Assembly: GCA_963812085.1 (NCBI GenBank)
Contig: CAWETL010000003.1
Span: 186,001-250,000 of the forward strand
Reading direction: 5' to 3'
Length of the DNA: 64,000 nt
Source of the DNA: SPDF01 sp963812085
Lineage (GTDB): Bacteria; Gemmatimonadota; Gemmatimonadetes; Gemmatimonadales; GWC2-71-9
Of the stretch, positions 1 through 16,270 are shown piece by piece. A program made the position numbers and the translations under genes. The notes beneath the pieces were generated by a model. It worked only from the letters and a program-made list of their open reading frames with translations, was not told the DNA's origin and made no database searches. Each line of letters opens with the position of its first letter. Within the stretch, counting starts at the first letter, position 1.

Positions 1-843
1 CGCGCGACCGGTTCGCTCCTTGAGTTGGTCCGGGTCCACGATCCCGTGCCGCCGTGGACCATCGCCAGCGAAGGGGCGGTCGCGGCCACCGCCTTCGATC
101 CCTCCATCCGCGACGCCGAGGAGCAGTACCTCGCCAACGGCGTCGCCCGGCTGAAAGAGGGTGGCTTCGCGCCGGTTGGATACACCCTGCTCGACGGGGA
201 AGTGGCCGAGACGATCGCCCGCCACGCCGAGGACAACGCGTTCGGGCTCGTGGTCCTCGCGACCCACGGCCGCGGCGCCGTCAGTCGGCTCTGGCTGGGC
301 AGCGTGTCGGACGCGCTGGTACGCCGACTGACGGTTCCCGTGCTGCTCATCCGTCCGACGGAGGAGGCGGTGGTGGCGCCGGTCACGCAATTCAGGAAGG
401 CGCTCGTCGCGCTCGACGGCTCCGCCGAGTCCGAGTCGGCGCTCGTCGCGGCGCTGGCGTTGTCCGACCCCAAGCGCACCGAGCTCATCCTGGTGCGGGT
501 GGTCACGCCGGTGCCGATCATCGCCGACGCCGGGATGCCGGCGACGCCGGTCGTGGACGAAGGCCTCACGGATGCGCTCCGCTCCCAGGCGGGGGAGTAC
601 CTCGTGGGCGTCGCGGCGCGGGTCCGGAGTCCCTCCGTGAAGGTCACGACGCGGGTCCTCCTCGAGCCGGGGGTGGCGAACGCGATTCTGCACGAAGCAT
701 CGCTGGCTGGCGCCGAGTTCGTGGCGCTCGCCACGCACGGCGCCCGGGGGATCCGGCGCATGGTCCTCGGCAGCGTGGCGGACAAGGTCCTGCGGGGCGC
801 CGACCGACCGGTGCTGCTCACGCGGGTCCCGGATCGCCGCTAA
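1..843 (+). CDS. Universal stress protein, tandem UspA domains (5' partial)
   Basis: Two UspA-fold domains lie in series. The frame is open from base 1, so the true start lies left of the window; the first ATG/GTG-type codons inside are not the real start. Domain 1 ends with a nucleotide-binding signature of the G-x2-G-x9-G(S/T) type (THGRGAVSRLWLGS, about bases 265-310). Domain 2 starts at about base 400 (KALVALDGSAESE) and repeats the signature near the end (THGARGIRRMVLGS). The intact signatures suggest an ATP-binding subclass. The family is cytoplasmic and linked to stress survival, but the specific role cannot be read from sequence. The next gene starts 61 bases downstream and appears to have its own promoter. 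Confidence 0.9.
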   Translation, partial: RATGSLLELVRVHDPVPPWTIASEGAVAATAFDPSIRDAEEQYLANGVARLKEGGFAPVGYTLLDGEVAETIARHAEDNAFGLVVLATHGRGAVSRLWLGSVSDALVRRLTVPVLLIRPTEEAVVAPVTQFRKALVALDGSAESESALVAALALSDPKRTELILVRVVTPVPIIADAGMPATPVVDEGLTDALRSQAGEYLVGVAARVRSPSVKVTTRVLLEPGVANAILHEASLAGAEFVALATHGARGIRRMVLGSVADKVLRGADRPVLLTRVPDRR

Positions 844-867
844 GGGGCGCCGGCGCGCGACCGCGGG

Positions 868-898
868 GTGACGGCGCCCGCCGGCCCCGTGCTAGTCT
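868..898 (+). promoter_or_regulatory. Possible promoter, leaderless, for the gene at 905
   Basis: A -10-like box TAGTCT (893-898) has its last base exactly seven positions before the ATG at 905, so the expected first transcribed base is the A of the start codon. The only -35 candidate, GTGACG at 868-873, is weak and sits 19 bp away. No Shine-Dalgarno sequence is present between the -10 and the ATG. Confidence 0.35.
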
Positions 899-904
899 CG
901 CCGG

Positions 905-1459
905 ATGGAATCGTCCGGCCCGGTGTTCGTGGGGGCGGTGCTGCCCCGGCTCCTCGCTCTCCCCGCGGGGACGGTCGCGGGCGTCTTCCCCGTGCTGGAT
1001 GGTGCTTGCCCGTCGCTCCAGGCTGAACTCTCCCGCTTCGGTCCCTTTCTCTCCAGCGAAACCGACCTGCGTCACGCCGCGCTCCACCCGCCTGCGCGGC
1101 TCGGGGTGCATGTGGATCGGATGGCCACGCCGGTCCTGGCCGCGGCGCTGGCGTCGCTTCGGCAGGGGGGAAGCGTCGTGGTGATCCGGTCGGTGGACGC
1201 CGGGCGGCTCCTCGAGTGGAGCGATCGCATCCTCCTGCCGGCGGGCGCCGGGTTGGACTGGGTGGATCCGGAGGCGATTCGTGCCCGCCGCCGCCTGGAG
1301 CTGCGCGTGGAAGAACAGGTGGCGGGGCAGGGCAGCGCCTGGATTCACGTTTCGCTCGGCGGCGGAGACGGCGCCGAGGCGGTGCTGGCGGCGTTCGCCG
1401 CGAGGGGCGTCCGCGTGTGCGAGAGCCGGATCGCGTACGAAACTCGCGCGGCGCGTTGA
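905..1459 (+). CDS. Hypothetical protein, 184 aa
   Basis: I do not recognise a family. The product is about 184 residues, soluble looking, without a signal peptide or membrane segment. It has a hydrophobic N-terminal third, a middle part with VVVIRSVDAG, and alternating hydrophobic strands near the C-terminus (WIHVSLGGGDGAEAVLAAF), which suggests an alpha/beta fold. Codon use (G/C in third positions) matches the neighbours and the ATG sits at a plausible leaderless promoter, so it is probably real. Its stop overlaps the TTGACG -35 box of the cysS promoter. It lies between a stress protein and cysS with no functional link visible. Confidence 0.65.
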   Translation: MESSGPVFVGAVLPRLLALPAGTVAGVFPVLDGACPSLQAELSRFGPFLSSETDLRHAALHPPARLGVHVDRMATPVLAAALASLRQGGSVVVIRSVDAGRLLEWSDRILLPAGAGLDWVDPEAIRARRRLELRVEEQVAGQGSAWIHVSLGGGDGAEAVLAAFAARGVRVCESRIAYETRAAR

Positions 1460-1485
1460 CGCCGCGCGCGGCGTCGGTCTAGGTT
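1456..1485 (+). promoter_or_regulatory. Candidate cysS promoter
   Basis: TTGACG (1456-1461), an 18-bp spacer, then TAGGTT (1480-1485). The -35 box overlaps the stop codon of the upstream gene. The predicted leader to the cysS ATG is about 46 nt. Confidence 0.5.
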
Positions 1486-1537
1486 ACGGCCCTCTGCATC
1501 CCCGTTTCCCAGGAGTCGCCCAGGTGTCGTTCCAGCC

Positions 1538-2986
1538 ATGACGCTTCAGCTGTTCAACACGATGACGCGCCGCGTGGAGCCCTTCACGCCGCTCGTGCCC
1601 GGCCGGGTGTCGCTCTATACCTGCGGTCCGACCATCTGGAATTACGCGCACATCGGCAACTTCCGGACGTTCCTGTTCGAGGACCTGCTCCGGCGGTGGC
1701 TCGAGGCCAGCGGCTACACCGTGTTCCACGTGATGAACCTGACCGACGTGGACGACCGCACCATCCAGGCGGCGGCCAAGGCCGGGGTGACCCTGAAGGC
1801 GCACGTCGAACCCTACGCCGCGGCGTTTTTCGCCGATCGGGACTATCTCCGGATCCTGCCGGCCCACGCCTATCCGCGCGCCACCGAGTTCATCGCGCCG
1901 ATGATCGCGCTGGTCGAGTCGCTCCTCGCCAAGGGTGTGGCGTACAAGGGCGACGACGGGTCGGTGTACTTCGCCATTGCGCGGTTTCCGCAGTACGGCC
2001 GCCTGAGCCAACTCGACCGGCGCGAACTGCGCACGGGCGCGAGCGGCCGGGTCAGCAGCGACGAGTACGACAAGGAGGACGCCCGCGACTTCGTGCTCTG
2101 GAAGGCGGCGCAGCCGGACGACGAGGCGGTCCGCGCCGCCTGGGACGCGCCGTTCGGGCGGGGCCGCCCGGGCTGGCACCTGGAGTGCTCGGCCATGGCG
2201 CTCGATCTCCTCCGGGAAAAGTGGGGCGGGGACGTGCTCGACATCCACTGCGGCGGCGTGGACCTCATCTTCCCGCACCACGAAGACGAGATCGCGCAGA
2301 GCTGCGCGCATACCGGGAAGCCGGACTTCGCCCGGGTGTGGATGCATGCGGAGTTCCTGAACATCCGCGGGGCCAAGATGTCCAAGCGCTTCGGGAACAT
2401 CACCACCGCGCGGGACCTCAAGGAGGACGGGATCGACGCCGCGGCGCTGCGGTTGTTCTTCTTCCAGACGCACTACCGCCAGAAACTCGACCTCAACGAC
2501 GAATCGCTGGCCCAGGCGACGGCCGGGCTCCGGCGGCTGGGAGATTTCGCGGTGCGGCTCGAGGCGGCGCCCGCCGCGGCCGTGGGGGCGGTGGGCGCGG
2601 GGGCGACCGCCGAACTGGACGGGGCCGCCGGCCAGCTCCGGGCGCAGTTCTCGGAGGCCCTGGACGACGACCTCAACGCGCCGCGCGCTGTGGCTTCGCT
2701 CTTCGATTTCGTGACGGCGGGCAACCGCGCCCTCGATCGTGGCGCGGCCGGAAGCGCCGGGGCCCGGGAGGCCTTCCGCTGGGCCACCGGGATCCTGGAT
2801 GTCCTGCCGACGGCGAAGGAGGCGGACGCCGGCCTCTCGGAGTGGGTCGAGGAGCGGATCCAGGCACGGAAGGCGGCCCGTCAGGCGAGGAACTTTGCCC
2901 AGGCGGATGCCATCCGGGACGAGATCGCCGCGCGGGGGGTGGTGCTCGAGGACGGGCAGGGCGGCACCAAGTGGCGCTTGAAGTAG
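1538..2986 (+). CDS. cysS: Cysteine--tRNA ligase
   Basis: Class I cytoplasmic synthetase that charges tRNA-Cys with cysteine using ATP. At 482 aa it is the usual family length. Visible signatures are the HIGH variant HIGN (residues 38-41) in the Rossmann nucleotide fold and KMSKR (280-284). The zinc site that discriminates cysteine is intact: Cys29, Cys217 and the PHHEDE segment giving His247 and Glu251, aligned to C28, C209, H234 and E238 of the E. coli enzyme. The C-terminal DALR-type helical domain ends in KWRLK. The ATG at 1538 is preceded by a promoter at 1456-1485; the AGGAG at 1511 is too far away to be its ribosome site. Confidence 0.98.
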   Translation: MTLQLFNTMTRRVEPFTPLVPGRVSLYTCGPTIWNYAHIGNFRTFLFEDLLRRWLEASGYTVFHVMNLTDVDDRTIQAAAKAGVTLKAHVEPYAAAFFADRDYLRILPAHAYPRATEFIAPMIALVESLLAKGVAYKGDDGSVYFAIARFPQYGRLSQLDRRELRTGASGRVSSDEYDKEDARDFVLWKAAQPDDEAVRAAWDAPFGRGRPGWHLECSAMALDLLREKWGGDVLDIHCGGVDLIFPHHEDEIAQSCAHTGKPDFARVWMHAEFLNIRGAKMSKRFGNITTARDLKEDGIDAAALRLFFFQTHYRQKLDLNDESLAQATAGLRRLGDFAVRLEAAPAAAVGAVGAGATAELDGAAGQLRAQFSEALDDDLNAPRAVASLFDFVTAGNRALDRGAAGSAGAREAFRWATGILDVLPTAKEADAGLSEWVEERIQARKAARQARNFAQADAIRDEIAARGVVLEDGQGGTKWRLK

Positions 2987-3013
2987 GGGGTCCGTGCCCC
3001 GCCCGGGCCGCGG

Positions 3014-3036
3014 GGAGGGCGGTTTGGGCGCCCTCC
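3014..3036 (+). terminator. GC hairpin downstream of cysS
   Basis: Perfect 8-bp stem (3014-3021 with 3029-3036) and a 7-nt loop, 27 bp past the cysS stop. No T-tract follows, so it may be a factor-dependent end or a stability hairpin rather than a strong intrinsic terminator. The rest of 2987-3124 is very GC-rich and shows no coding signal. Confidence 0.35.
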
Positions 3037-3124
3037 GGATGCCCGGGCCGAGGCTCCTTTCCCGTCCGGTTCGGGACCGGTCGGCGGTCCCCCCGCGGGC
3101 ACTCTCCTGCCCCCACCCCTCCCG

Positions 3125-3153
3125 TTGACTAATGCTAAGTCCCCTCTTATCAT
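3125..3153 (+). promoter_or_regulatory. tRNA operon promoter
   Basis: TTGACT (3125-3130), exactly 17 bp, then TATCAT (3148-3153). This is one of the best sigma-70-type matches in the window. Predicted start of transcription is near 3160, 20 bp before the first tRNA. Confidence 0.7.
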
Positions 3154-3179
3154 ATGGGTCTGCCGATTTTGGCTTTCGT

Positions 3180-3255
3180 GCTGACGTAGCTCAATTGGTA
3201 GAGCAGTGGTTTTGTAAACCACCGGTTGGGGGTTCGAGTCCCTTCGTCAGCTCCA
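3180..3255 (+). tRNA. tRNA-Thr (anticodon TGT)
   Basis: Acceptor stem GCTGACG (3180-3186) pairs with CGTCAGC (3245-3251). The anticodon stem GTGGT/ACCAC encloses loop TTTGTAA, giving anticodon TGT, which reads ACA and other ACN threonine codons. The T-loop is TTCGAGT. T is the discriminator and the CCA end is encoded (3253-3255), unlike the other three tRNAs of the cluster. First of four tRNAs in the same order as E. coli thrU-tyrU-glyT-thrT. Confidence 0.95.
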
Positions 3256-3284
3256 GCTGAAGAGCAGGACAACTCTCGTGGTTC

Positions 3285-3312
3285 GAACCCCGCCCCGTTG
3301 GTGGCGGGGTTC
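3285..3312. other. Hairpin between tRNA-Thr and tRNA-Tyr
   Basis: Perfect 10-bp stem GAACCCCGCC (3285-3294) with GGCGGGGTTC (3303-3312) and an 8-nt loop. It lies in the spacer of the tRNA precursor. No T-tract follows, so a processing signal or partial attenuator is more likely than a full stop. Confidence 0.45.
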
Positions 3313-3338
3313 TGTATCGGGGGGGTGGCAGGCAGCGC

Positions 3339-3422
3339 GGTGGGGTGGCCGAGTGGCTAATGGCAGCAGACTGTAAATCTGCCGGGCTACGCCCTACGTA
3401 GGTTCGAATCCTACCCCCACCA
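3339..3422 (+). tRNA. tRNA-Tyr (anticodon GTA)
   Basis: Class II tRNA with a long variable arm. Acceptor GGTGGGG (3339-3345) pairs with CCCCACC (3415-3421), discriminator A at 3422, CCA not encoded. Anticodon stem GCAGA/TCTGC with loop CTGTAAA gives GTA, reading UAC and UAU. The T-arm is GTAGG TTCGAAT CCTAC. The sequence closely resembles E. coli tRNA-Tyr. Confidence 0.95.
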
Positions 3423-3459
3423 TGCCTGGCGAGCGGCATGGCCAGGCAGCAGGGCACCG

Positions 3460-3532
3460 GCGGGTGTAGCTCAGTTGGTAGAGCGTCAGCCTTCCAAGCT
3501 GAGGGTCGCGGGTTCGAGTCCCGTCGCCCGCT
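3460..3532 (+). tRNA. tRNA-Gly (anticodon TCC)
   Basis: Acceptor GCGGGTG (3460-3466) pairs with CGCCCGC (3525-3531), one G-U. Anticodon stem TCAGC/GCTGA with loop CTTCCAA gives TCC, reading GGA and GGG. Discriminator T at 3532; CCA not encoded. Confidence 0.95.
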
Positions 3533-3550
3533 CTGGCAGTACACGAGGTC

Positions 3551-3623
<73 letters not shown>

Positions 3624-3745
3624 CTGGCAGAGCGCCGCAGGGCGCACGGGAACTACTTATCACGGAGGGCGGACAGGCGGAGTGACGGAATGGCGGTTGG
3701 CCCAGGCTTCCCCGCTTCCCCGCATCCCCGCCGTCTCGCTGAGAC

Positions 3746-3898
3746 ATGCCGCGCGAAAAGATCATTCTCGAGTGCACGGACTGCAAGAACCGCAACTACT
3801 TCACCGACAAGAACCGCCGGAAGCATCCGGAGCGGGTCGAGTGGAAGAAGTACTGCCCGCGCTGCGACAAGCACCAGCTGCACAAGGAGTCCAAGTAG
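3746..3898 (+). CDS. rpmG: 50S ribosomal protein L33 (zinc-ribbon type)
   Basis: A 50-aa gene that short-gene cut-offs can miss. The product carries two CxxC pairs (Cys10/Cys13 and Cys37/Cys40), the zinc-binding C+ form of L33, a large-subunit protein near the E site. The N-terminus PREKIILEC and the end HKESK are typical. ATG at 3746; the stop lies 2 bp before secE, so the pair is almost certainly co-transcribed. The order rpmG-secE-nusG-rplK is a widespread bacterial arrangement, which supports the call. Confidence 0.96.
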   Translation: MPREKIILECTDCKNRNYFTDKNRRKHPERVEWKKYCPRCDKHQLHKESK

Positions 3899-3900
3899 GC

Positions 3901-4155
3901 ATGGACACCACGCAGCAGGGTTCGCGCGCGTTGGTCGAGACGGGCGGCGTGCGCGGCTGGCTCCAGCGCACCGGCGCCTTCCTGACCGCGGTGCAGCTCG
4001 AGATGAAAAAGGTCTCCTGGCCGAGCCGCGACGAACTGACGAAGGCCACCCGGATGATCCTGATCATGTCGATCCTCCTGGGCGTGCTCATCGGCTGGCT
4101 GGACCTCCTCCTCCAGCTGATCCTGGTGGACGGGGTCGCGCGGCTGGCCCGGTGA
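3901..4155 (+). CDS. secE: Preprotein translocase subunit SecE
   Basis: 84-aa single-span SecE, the essential clamp subunit of the SecYEG channel in the inner membrane. The conserved cytoplasmic amphipathic helix reads EMKKVSWPSRDEL (about residues 34-46) and is followed at once by one long hydrophobic helix (MILIMSILLGVLIGWLDLLL). The ATG at 3901 is preferred to earlier in-frame starts because those would run through rpmG and the spacer. It sits 2 bp after rpmG and 5 bp before nusG. Confidence 0.97.
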   Translation: MDTTQQGSRALVETGGVRGWLQRTGAFLTAVQLEMKKVSWPSRDELTKATRMILIMSILLGVLIGWLDLLLQLILVDGVARLAR

Positions 4156-4160
4156 TCGCC

Positions 4161-4703
4161 ATGGACTACCGCTGGTACGCGATCCAGACGACCGCGGGAC
4201 ACGAGAACAAGGTCCGCGGCCTGCTCCAGAAGCGGATCGAGGACGATCCGCGTCCCGCCGACGAGCGGCTGGTGCGGCAGGCGCTGGTCCCGATCCAGGA
4301 AGCGGTCGAGATCAAGAACGGCAAGAAGGTCACGGTGGAGCGGAAGCTCTATCCCGGGTACGTCCTGGTCGAGATGGGGTTGAGCCAGGAGGCGCTGCAC
4401 CTGGTCAACAGCATCCAGGGCGTCATCAAGTTCGTCGGGACCGGCAAGCTGCCGCAGGCGCTGCGCCAGGACGAGGTCAACCGTCTGCTGGGCGTCGCCG
4501 AGCAGGCCTCGGACGCGGAGCCGAAGGAGGAGATTCCCTTCCTCCCCGGCCAGGTGGTGGAGATCACGGAAGGGCCCTTCTCGGACTTCAGCGGCACGGT
4601 CGAGGAAGTCCTGGCGGACAAGGGCAAGGTGAAGGTCTCGGTCAGCCTGTTCGGCCGGCCGACGACCGTCGAGCTGGATTACCTCCAGCTCCGCGGTCAC
4701 TAG
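4161..4703 (+). CDS. nusG: Transcription termination/antitermination protein NusG
   Basis: 180 aa with the NGN domain first (RWYAIQTTAGHENKV near the start, then the YPGYVLVEM segment that contacts the RNA polymerase clamp) and a C-terminal KOW domain (PGQVVEITEGPFSDFSGTVEEV). It binds elongating RNA polymerase and couples it to Rho or to ribosomal S10. The ATG at 4161 is chosen; a GTG at 4152 overlapping the secE stop is the alternative. A 6-bp GC stem (4704-4719) follows directly after the stop. Confidence 0.98.
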   Translation: MDYRWYAIQTTAGHENKVRGLLQKRIEDDPRPADERLVRQALVPIQEAVEIKNGKKVTVERKLYPGYVLVEMGLSQEALHLVNSIQGVIKFVGTGKLPQALRQDEVNRLLGVAEQASDAEPKEEIPFLPGQVVEITEGPFSDFSGTVEEVLADKGKVKVSVSLFGRPTTVELDYLQLRGH

Positions 4704-4771
4704 GGCGGCTCGCGCCGCCTTCGCGGTCCCGCCGGGACTGCGCCGCCACCGCGCGGGACACGCGGGAGCCA

Positions 4772-4788
4772 GGGGCCGAGGCGGCCCC
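4772..4788 (+). promoter_or_regulatory. Leader hairpin upstream of rplK, possible L1 operator
   Basis: Stem GGGGCC (4772-4777) with GGCCCC (4783-4788), about 20 bp before the rplK ATG. Translational feedback by L1 on the rplKA leader is established in E. coli; that this hairpin is the operator is only inferred from its position. Confidence 0.3.
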
Positions 4789-4808
4789 GGCGCACTACGA
4801 GGAGTCGT

Positions 4809-5234
4809 ATGGCCAAGAAGATCCAGGCGCTCGTCAAGCTGCAGGTCCCGGCTGGCGCCGCGAACCCCGCCCCCCCCGTGGGTACGGCGCTGGGTCCGCA
4901 TGGCGTCAACATCATGGAGTTCTGCAAGCAGTTCAACGCGCGGACCCAGAGCCAGAGCGGGATGGTGATCCCGGTCGTCGTGACCATTTACGCCGACCGG
5001 ACGTTCACGTTCATCACCAAGACCCCGCCGGCGCCGAACCTCCTCCTCAAGGAGGCGGGCATCGAGAAGGGCAGCGCGCAGCCGAACCGCACCAAGGTCG
5101 GCAAGGTGAGCTCGGCGCAGGTCCGGAAGATCGCCGAGATCAAGATGGCGGACCTCAACGCGGCCAACCTGGACAGCGCCATGCGGATGATCGCGGGCAC
5201 CGCCCGGTCGATGGGCCTGGAGGTCATCGACTGA
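4809..5234 (+). CDS. rplK: 50S ribosomal protein L11
   Basis: 141 aa, standard length. The N-terminal domain has the proline-rich PAPPVGTALGPHGVNI segment where thiostrepton-type antibiotics and the GTPase centre meet; the C-terminal domain binds the 23S GTPase-associated region. ATG at 4809 is preceded by GAGGAGTCGT. The stop overlaps the rplA start in a TGATG, so translation is coupled. Confidence 0.98.
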   Translation: MAKKIQALVKLQVPAGAANPAPPVGTALGPHGVNIMEFCKQFNARTQSQSGMVIPVVVTIYADRTFTFITKTPPAPNLLLKEAGIEKGSAQPNRTKVGKVSSAQVRKIAEIKMADLNAANLDSAMRMIAGTARSMGLEVID

Positions 5235-5923
5235 TGGCGACTCACGGCAAGCGGTACAATGCGGCGGCCGCGACGGTGGACCGCAACCGGCTCTACAGCC
5301 ACGCGGACGCCTGCGCGACGGTGAAGGCGGCGGCGAAGGCCAAGTTCAACGAGACGGTGGACGTGGCGGTGCGGCTCGGGGTCGACCCGCGGCACGCCGA
5401 CCAGGTGGTCCGCGGCACGGTCGTGCTCCCGCACGGCACGGGCAAGTCGGTCCGGGTGCTGGTGGTGACGCAGGGCGAGAAGGTCAAGGAGGCCGAGGCC
5501 GCCGGGGCCGACTTCGTCGGCATCGAGTACCTGCAGAAGCTCAAGGACGGCTGGCTCGAGTGCGACGTCATCGTCGCCACGCCGGACGTGATGGGCCAGC
5601 TCGGCCAGCTCGGCCGGGTGCTCGGTCCCCGCGGGCTGATGCCGAACCCGAAGGCCGGGACGGTCACGCTGGACGTCACCAAGGCGGTTCGCGAGATCAA
5701 GGCCGGCAAGATCGAGTTCCGGGTGGACAAGACCGGCAACCTGCACGTGCCGATCGGCAAGGCCTCGTTCACCGCGGCCCAGCTGGCGGAAAACCTCCAG
5801 GCGTTCATGGAGACCATCGTCCGGGCCAAGCCGGCGGCGGCCAAGGGCGTCTACATCCGGTCGGCGACGGTGTCCAGCACGATGGGCCCGGGCGTCCGGC
5901 TCGAGACGGCGGAGTACCGATGA
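5234..5923 (+). CDS. rplA: 50S ribosomal protein L1
   Basis: 229 aa. It forms the L1 stalk of the large subunit and, in studied bacteria, represses its own operon. The signature RGLMPNPKAGTVT (about residues 133-145) and the KAGKIEFRVDKTGNLHVPIG strand are present. The start overlaps the rplK stop by one base and the stop overlaps the rplJ ATG (ATGA), so rplK, rplA and rplJ form one coupled unit. In E. coli a separate promoter precedes rplJ; no room for one exists here. Confidence 0.98.
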   Translation: MATHGKRYNAAAATVDRNRLYSHADACATVKAAAKAKFNETVDVAVRLGVDPRHADQVVRGTVVLPHGTGKSVRVLVVTQGEKVKEAEAAGADFVGIEYLQKLKDGWLECDVIVATPDVMGQLGQLGRVLGPRGLMPNPKAGTVTLDVTKAVREIKAGKIEFRVDKTGNLHVPIGKASFTAAQLAENLQAFMETIVRAKPAAAKGVYIRSATVSSTMGPGVRLETAEYR

Positions 5924-6414
5924 GCAAGACGGAACGGCAGACGGCGGTCGAGACGCTGACGGCGCAGCTGAAGGCGACTCCCAACCTCTACGTCACGGAT
6001 TTCAGCGGGCTGAACGTGCTCAGGATGACGGAGTTCCGCCGGCGCCTCCGGGCGAGCGGCGCCAACTACGTCGTCGTGAAGAATTCGCTGGCCCAGCGGG
6101 CGCTCGCGGCCAACAAGATCGAGGGGCTCGATGCGCACTTCACCGGACCGACCGGCCTCGTGCTGTCGCACGACGCGCTGGCGGCGGCCAAGGTGCTGAC
6201 GGAGTTCGCCAAGGAGTTCGGCGACAAGCCCACGGTCAAGATGGGCCGGGTGGACGGCGCGATGGTCACGCCGGCGCACGTCAAGCGGCTCGGCGAGATC
6301 CCCTCGCGCGAAGTGTTGCTGGCCCAGCTGGCCGGCGCGATGAACGGCATTCTGTACACCATGGTCGGCGCACTCGAGGCACTGCGCGAGCAGCGCGGCG
6401 CCGCAGCATCCTAA
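5920..6414 (+). CDS. rplJ: 50S ribosomal protein L10
   Basis: 164 aa; the stalk base that carries the L7/L12 dimers. The N-terminal RNA-binding domain contains FSGLNVLRMTEFRRRLR and the C-terminal helix (LLAQLAGAMNGILYTMVGALEAL) is the L12 docking site. ATG at 5920 lies within the ATGA overlap with rplA. It is followed after 19 bp by rplL. Confidence 0.97.
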   Translation: MSKTERQTAVETLTAQLKATPNLYVTDFSGLNVLRMTEFRRRLRASGANYVVVKNSLAQRALAANKIEGLDAHFTGPTGLVLSHDALAAAKVLTEFAKEFGDKPTVKMGRVDGAMVTPAHVKRLGEIPSREVLLAQLAGAMNGILYTMVGALEALREQRGAAAS

Positions 6415-6433
6415 CCCGACGGAGAGCATCCCG

Positions 6434-6808
6434 ATGAGCACCACGATGAGCAACGAGCAGATCCTCGAGGCGATTGGCAACAAGACCGTTCTCGAGCTGG
6501 CGGACCTGATCGACTCCTTCAAGTCGAAGTTCAACGTGTCCGTGATGGCCGCCCCGGCGGCCGGTGCGGGCGCGGGCGCGGCCCCGGCCGTGGAAGAGCA
6601 GACGGAGTACACCGTCGTGCTCAAGGACGGCGGCGCCAAGAAGATCCAGGTGATCAAGGCCGTGCGTGAAGTGACCAGCCTGGGCCTCAAGGAGGCCAAG
6701 GACCTGGTCGACGCCGGCGGCGTCATCAAGGAGGGCATCTCGAAGGCCGAAGCCCAGGAAATGAAGAAGAAGTTCGAGGAGCAGGGCGCCACCGTCGAAC
6801 TGAAGTAG
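6434..6808 (+). CDS. rplL: 50S ribosomal protein L7/L12
   Basis: 124 aa. The N-terminal dimerisation helices, an alanine/glycine hinge (AAPAAGAGAGAAPA) and the C-terminal factor-binding domain (KKIQVIKAVREVTSLGLKEAKDLV) appear in the expected order. It recruits EF-Tu and EF-G. The ATG at 6434 is well placed after CGGAGAGCATCCCG; an internal ATG at 6446 (MSNEQI) is the alternative start. Confidence 0.98.
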   Translation: MSTTMSNEQILEAIGNKTVLELADLIDSFKSKFNVSVMAAPAAGAGAGAAPAVEEQTEYTVVLKDGGAKKIQVIKAVREVTSLGLKEAKDLVDAGGVIKEGISKAEAQEMKKKFEEQGATVELK

Positions 6809-6819
6809 GCGCCGCGTCC

Positions 6820-6951
6820 CGCCCGCCGGGATCACCCGGCGGGCGTCCGCGGTCACCCTATTTCAGCGAGACGGCATGACGAATCTGCGTTGGTTCTGAA
6901 CCCAGCGACGTCCGAGCCCCGCGGGGCCCCCGCCATCCGGCGGGAGGCCCC
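6820..6951 (+). promoter_or_regulatory. rplL-rpoB intergenic double hairpin (attenuator region)
   Basis: Two strong stems lie between rplL and rpoB. The first is a perfect 11-bp stem with an ATCA loop (6820-6830 with 6835-6845). The second is a 12-bp stem with one bulged A (6923-6934 with 6939-6951, loop ATCC). Neither has a T-tract. In E. coli the same position holds a partial terminator and an RNase III site that set the L12 to RpoB ratio; a similar job here is inferred. Confidence 0.5.
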
Positions 6952-6987
6952 GGCCCCGGGGCCCTTTGTGTTGCACGAGAGTGAGCC

Positions 6988-11463
<4,476 letters not shown>

Positions 11464-11515
11464 CACGGAATTCAGCCGGCGTGGCATCCACGCCGGGTTC
11501 AAGAATGAGGCACCG

Positions 11516-16075
<4,560 letters not shown>

Positions 16076-16109
16076 CCCGGGGTCGGGCGGCAGCCGGTCG
16101 ATGAACGCG

Positions 16110-16147
16110 GCCCCCCGTGCCTCCGGCGCGGGGGGCTGTGCGTTTCC
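16110..16147 (+). terminator. rpoC terminator
   Basis: 12-bp GC stem with one G-U pair (16110-16121 with 16125-16136), loop TCC, then a short T-containing tail (TGTGCGTTTCCC). It starts 35 bp after the rpoC stop and marks the end of the rplK-rpoC transcription unit. Confidence 0.7.
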
Positions 16148-16270
16148 CTCGGGGGCCGACCGCCGCTGGCGTCCCCGCCTTCCAGGGGCGATAGTTGAAT
16201 AGCTTCCCACGCTGGCGCGGGGCCGCGCGCCGGCATGGGCCCGCCAGAGACGCTGCACCCAGGAGCCTTC

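Noticed and set aside
3260..3295. T-arm-like GTGGTTCGAACCCC in the tRNA spacer, possible tRNA remnant
   Set aside because: No acceptor or anticodon arm can be built around it; the bases are better explained by the 10-bp hairpin.
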